A stretch of DNA of 6,582 nt. Origin: Massilia sp. GTDB lineage: Bacteria; Pseudomonadota; Gammaproteobacteria; Burkholderiales; Burkholderiaceae_D. Numbering within the stretch: the first letter of the stretch is position 1; each line of letters starts with the position of its first letter. The notes beneath the pieces were generated by a model. It was not told the DNA's origin. It searched no databases and worked only from the letters and a program-made list of their open reading frames with translations. Location of the stretch: positions 1 through 6,582 of the forward strand of contig JAQGNM010000578.1 of assembly GCA_028291845.1 (NCBI GenBank). The letters are read 5' to 3'. The position numbers and the translations under genes were made by a program. Below are positions 5,466 through 6,582 of the stretch, piece by piece.

Positions 5466-6582
5466 ATGCGTTGTGCAATTCTCGGCTTTGTGGCCGGGGC
5501 CGCCTGGATCCAGACTTGCGCCGTTCTGCCGGATAACAAGATCCTGCTGGATCTGGCGCTGGCGGCGCTGTTCATGCTGCTGGCCTTGCGCGGGCCGGTG
5601 CGGGCGGCGCTTGCCGGCGCCATGTTTGGTTTGTGCTGGGCGGCCGTGCTGGCGCAGCTTGCCCTGGCGCCGCAGCTGGCGATGGAAGACGAGGGGCGCG
5701 ATTTCACCGTAATCGGCACCATCGACAGCCTGCCGTATAAATTCGAGCAGGGCGTGCGCTTCAATTTCAAGGTCGAGCAGACCATCGAGGGCAAGCCGGC
5801 GCTGCCGCTGCCGCCGCGGCTGGCCTTGTCGTGGTACGCTGGTTTTCGCGGCAAGCAGGATGGTCCTGTCGGCGACGTCCAGCCGGGAGAACGATGGCGC
5901 CTGACGGTGCGCTTGCAGCGTCCCCATGGCAGCGCCAACCCGGACGGCTTCGATTACGAAGTGTGGCTGCTGGAGCAGGGCGTGCGCGCCACCGGGTATG
6001 TGCGTGCCGATGCGGACGGCAACCGGCGCCTGGACGGCTTTGTGATGAGCGCGCCGAACCGGGTGCAGCGCTGCCGCGCACTGCTGCGCGCGCGCATTCT
6101 CGCGGCACTGCCGGGGCGGCCGTATGCCGGCGTGATCGTCGCCCTTGTGGTGGGCGACCAGCGCGCCATCGAGCAGGACGACTGGCAGGTATTCAGCCGC
6201 ACCGGGGTCAGCCATCTGATTTCCATCTCGGGGCTGCATATCACCATGGTGGCCGGGATGGTCGCCATGCTCGCTTCCAGCCTGTGGCGGCGCTCGTTTT
6301 TCACTTCGCTGCAGTTGCCGCTGCTGATACCCGCGCAAAAGGTGGCGGCGCTGGCCGGCGCCGCCATGGCGCTGCTGTACGTGCTGCTGGCCGGCTTCGG
6401 CGTGCCGGCCCAGCGTACCTTATACATGCTGGCGGTACTGGCGCTGGCCTTGTGGACGGGCAGGCTGACCAGCATCTCGCACGTTCTGTGCGCGGCGCTC
6501 GGCCTGGTGGTGCTGCTCGACCCGTGGGCGGTGCTGGCGCCCGGCTTCTGGCTGTCGTTCGGCGCGGTCGGCTTGATTTTAT
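5466..6582 (+). CDS. comEC: ComEC/Rec2-family DNA uptake channel, 5' part
   Basis: The first 372 residues of the inner-membrane channel that passes single-stranded DNA into the cytoplasm during natural transformation. Three membrane segments (about 3-20, 26-41, 46-66) lead into the DUF4131 domain with its OB-like fold (about 75-185), which ends in the typical ANPDGFDYEVWLLEQGVRATG stretch around 157-177. The Competence domain follows: GDQRAI (230-235), SHLISISGLHITMV (249-262), FGVPAQRTLYM (311-321) and PWAVLAPGFWLSFGAVGLI (353-371). AGAGG six bases upstream of the ATG supports the start. Full-length family members are usually about 750-850 residues, so roughly the last half, including the metallo-beta-lactamase-like domain, lies beyond the window. 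The frame is open to the end. It sits 81 bp after sdpI on the same strand and may be cotranscribed with it. Confidence 0.93.
   Translation, partial: MRCAILGFVAGAAWIQTCAVLPDNKILLDLALAALFMLLALRGPVRAALAGAMFGLCWAAVLAQLALAPQLAMEDEGRDFTVIGTIDSLPYKFEQGVRFNFKVEQTIEGKPALPLPPRLALSWYAGFRGKQDGPVGDVQPGERWRLTVRLQRPHGSANPDGFDYEVWLLEQGVRATGYVRADADGNRRLDGFVMSAPNRVQRCRALLRARILAALPGRPYAGVIVALVVGDQRAIEQDDWQVFSRTGVSHLISISGLHITMVAGMVAMLASSLWRRSFFTSLQLPLLIPAQKVAALAGAAMALLYVLLAGFGVPAQRTLYMLAVLALALWTGRLTSISHVLCAALGLVVLLDPWAVLAPGFWLSFGAVGLIL

Noticed and set aside
4419..6338. Very long minus-strand open frame (639 codons) opposite sdpR, sdpI and comEC
   Set aside because: It spans three recognisable plus-strand genes and both gaps, has low-complexity Q/H/R-rich composition and matches no family I know. 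It is a codon-bias shadow.

Overview
The window looks like chromosomal DNA from a GC-rich betaproteobacterium, most likely of the Oxalobacteraceae (Massilia, Duganella or Janthinobacterium type). This is inferred from codon use (third positions almost all G or C) and from the lolC-lolD-tatD and comEC genes lying close together. No database search was possible. All genes are intact except the last, which runs off the right edge. There are no RNA genes, insertion sequences or CRISPR arrays.

Layout, left to right. Positions 1-191 are a comparatively AT-rich regulatory stretch holding a 21-bp direct repeat (19/21 identical, copies 117 bp apart) with a small dyad between the copies. It precedes a short blue-light receptor of the BLUF family (192-605). 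After a 109-bp gap comes a tight three-gene plus-strand operon: a LolC/LolE-family permease (715-2001, TTG start), the LolD ATPase (1994-2725, overlapping by 8 bp) and a TatD-family, YjjV-like metal-dependent hydrolase (2731-3558, 5 bp after lolD). Converging on it, with a 21-bp tail-to-tail overlap, is a minus-strand gene for an unrecognised membrane protein (3538-4281). It has three predicted membrane helices and a large, probably periplasmic loop with four cysteines.

A 159-bp divergent intergenic region (4282-4440) carries a perfect 10-bp tandem repeat, a recognisable promoter and an imperfect palindrome overlapping its -10 box. The promoter drives an ArsR-fold SdpR-type repressor (4441-4740) and an SdpI-family membrane protein (4737-5384), coupled through an ATGA overlap. 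After an 81-bp gap full of mutually exclusive hairpins comes the start of comEC (5466 to the window end), the inner-membrane DNA channel of natural transformation.

How the genes may work together: LolC and LolD form the ABC machine that extracts outer-membrane lipoproteins from the inner membrane and passes them to LolA. Only one permease is present and it carries a LolC-type hook, so a homodimeric LolDF-like arrangement is possible. The SdpR/SdpI pair has the form of an autoregulated envelope or immunity module, but no SdpC-like toxin is visible. Transcription from its promoter could continue into comEC. No wholly new system is evident; the points most worth a second look are the BLUF upstream repeats, the cysteine-bearing membrane protein and the hairpin region before comEC.
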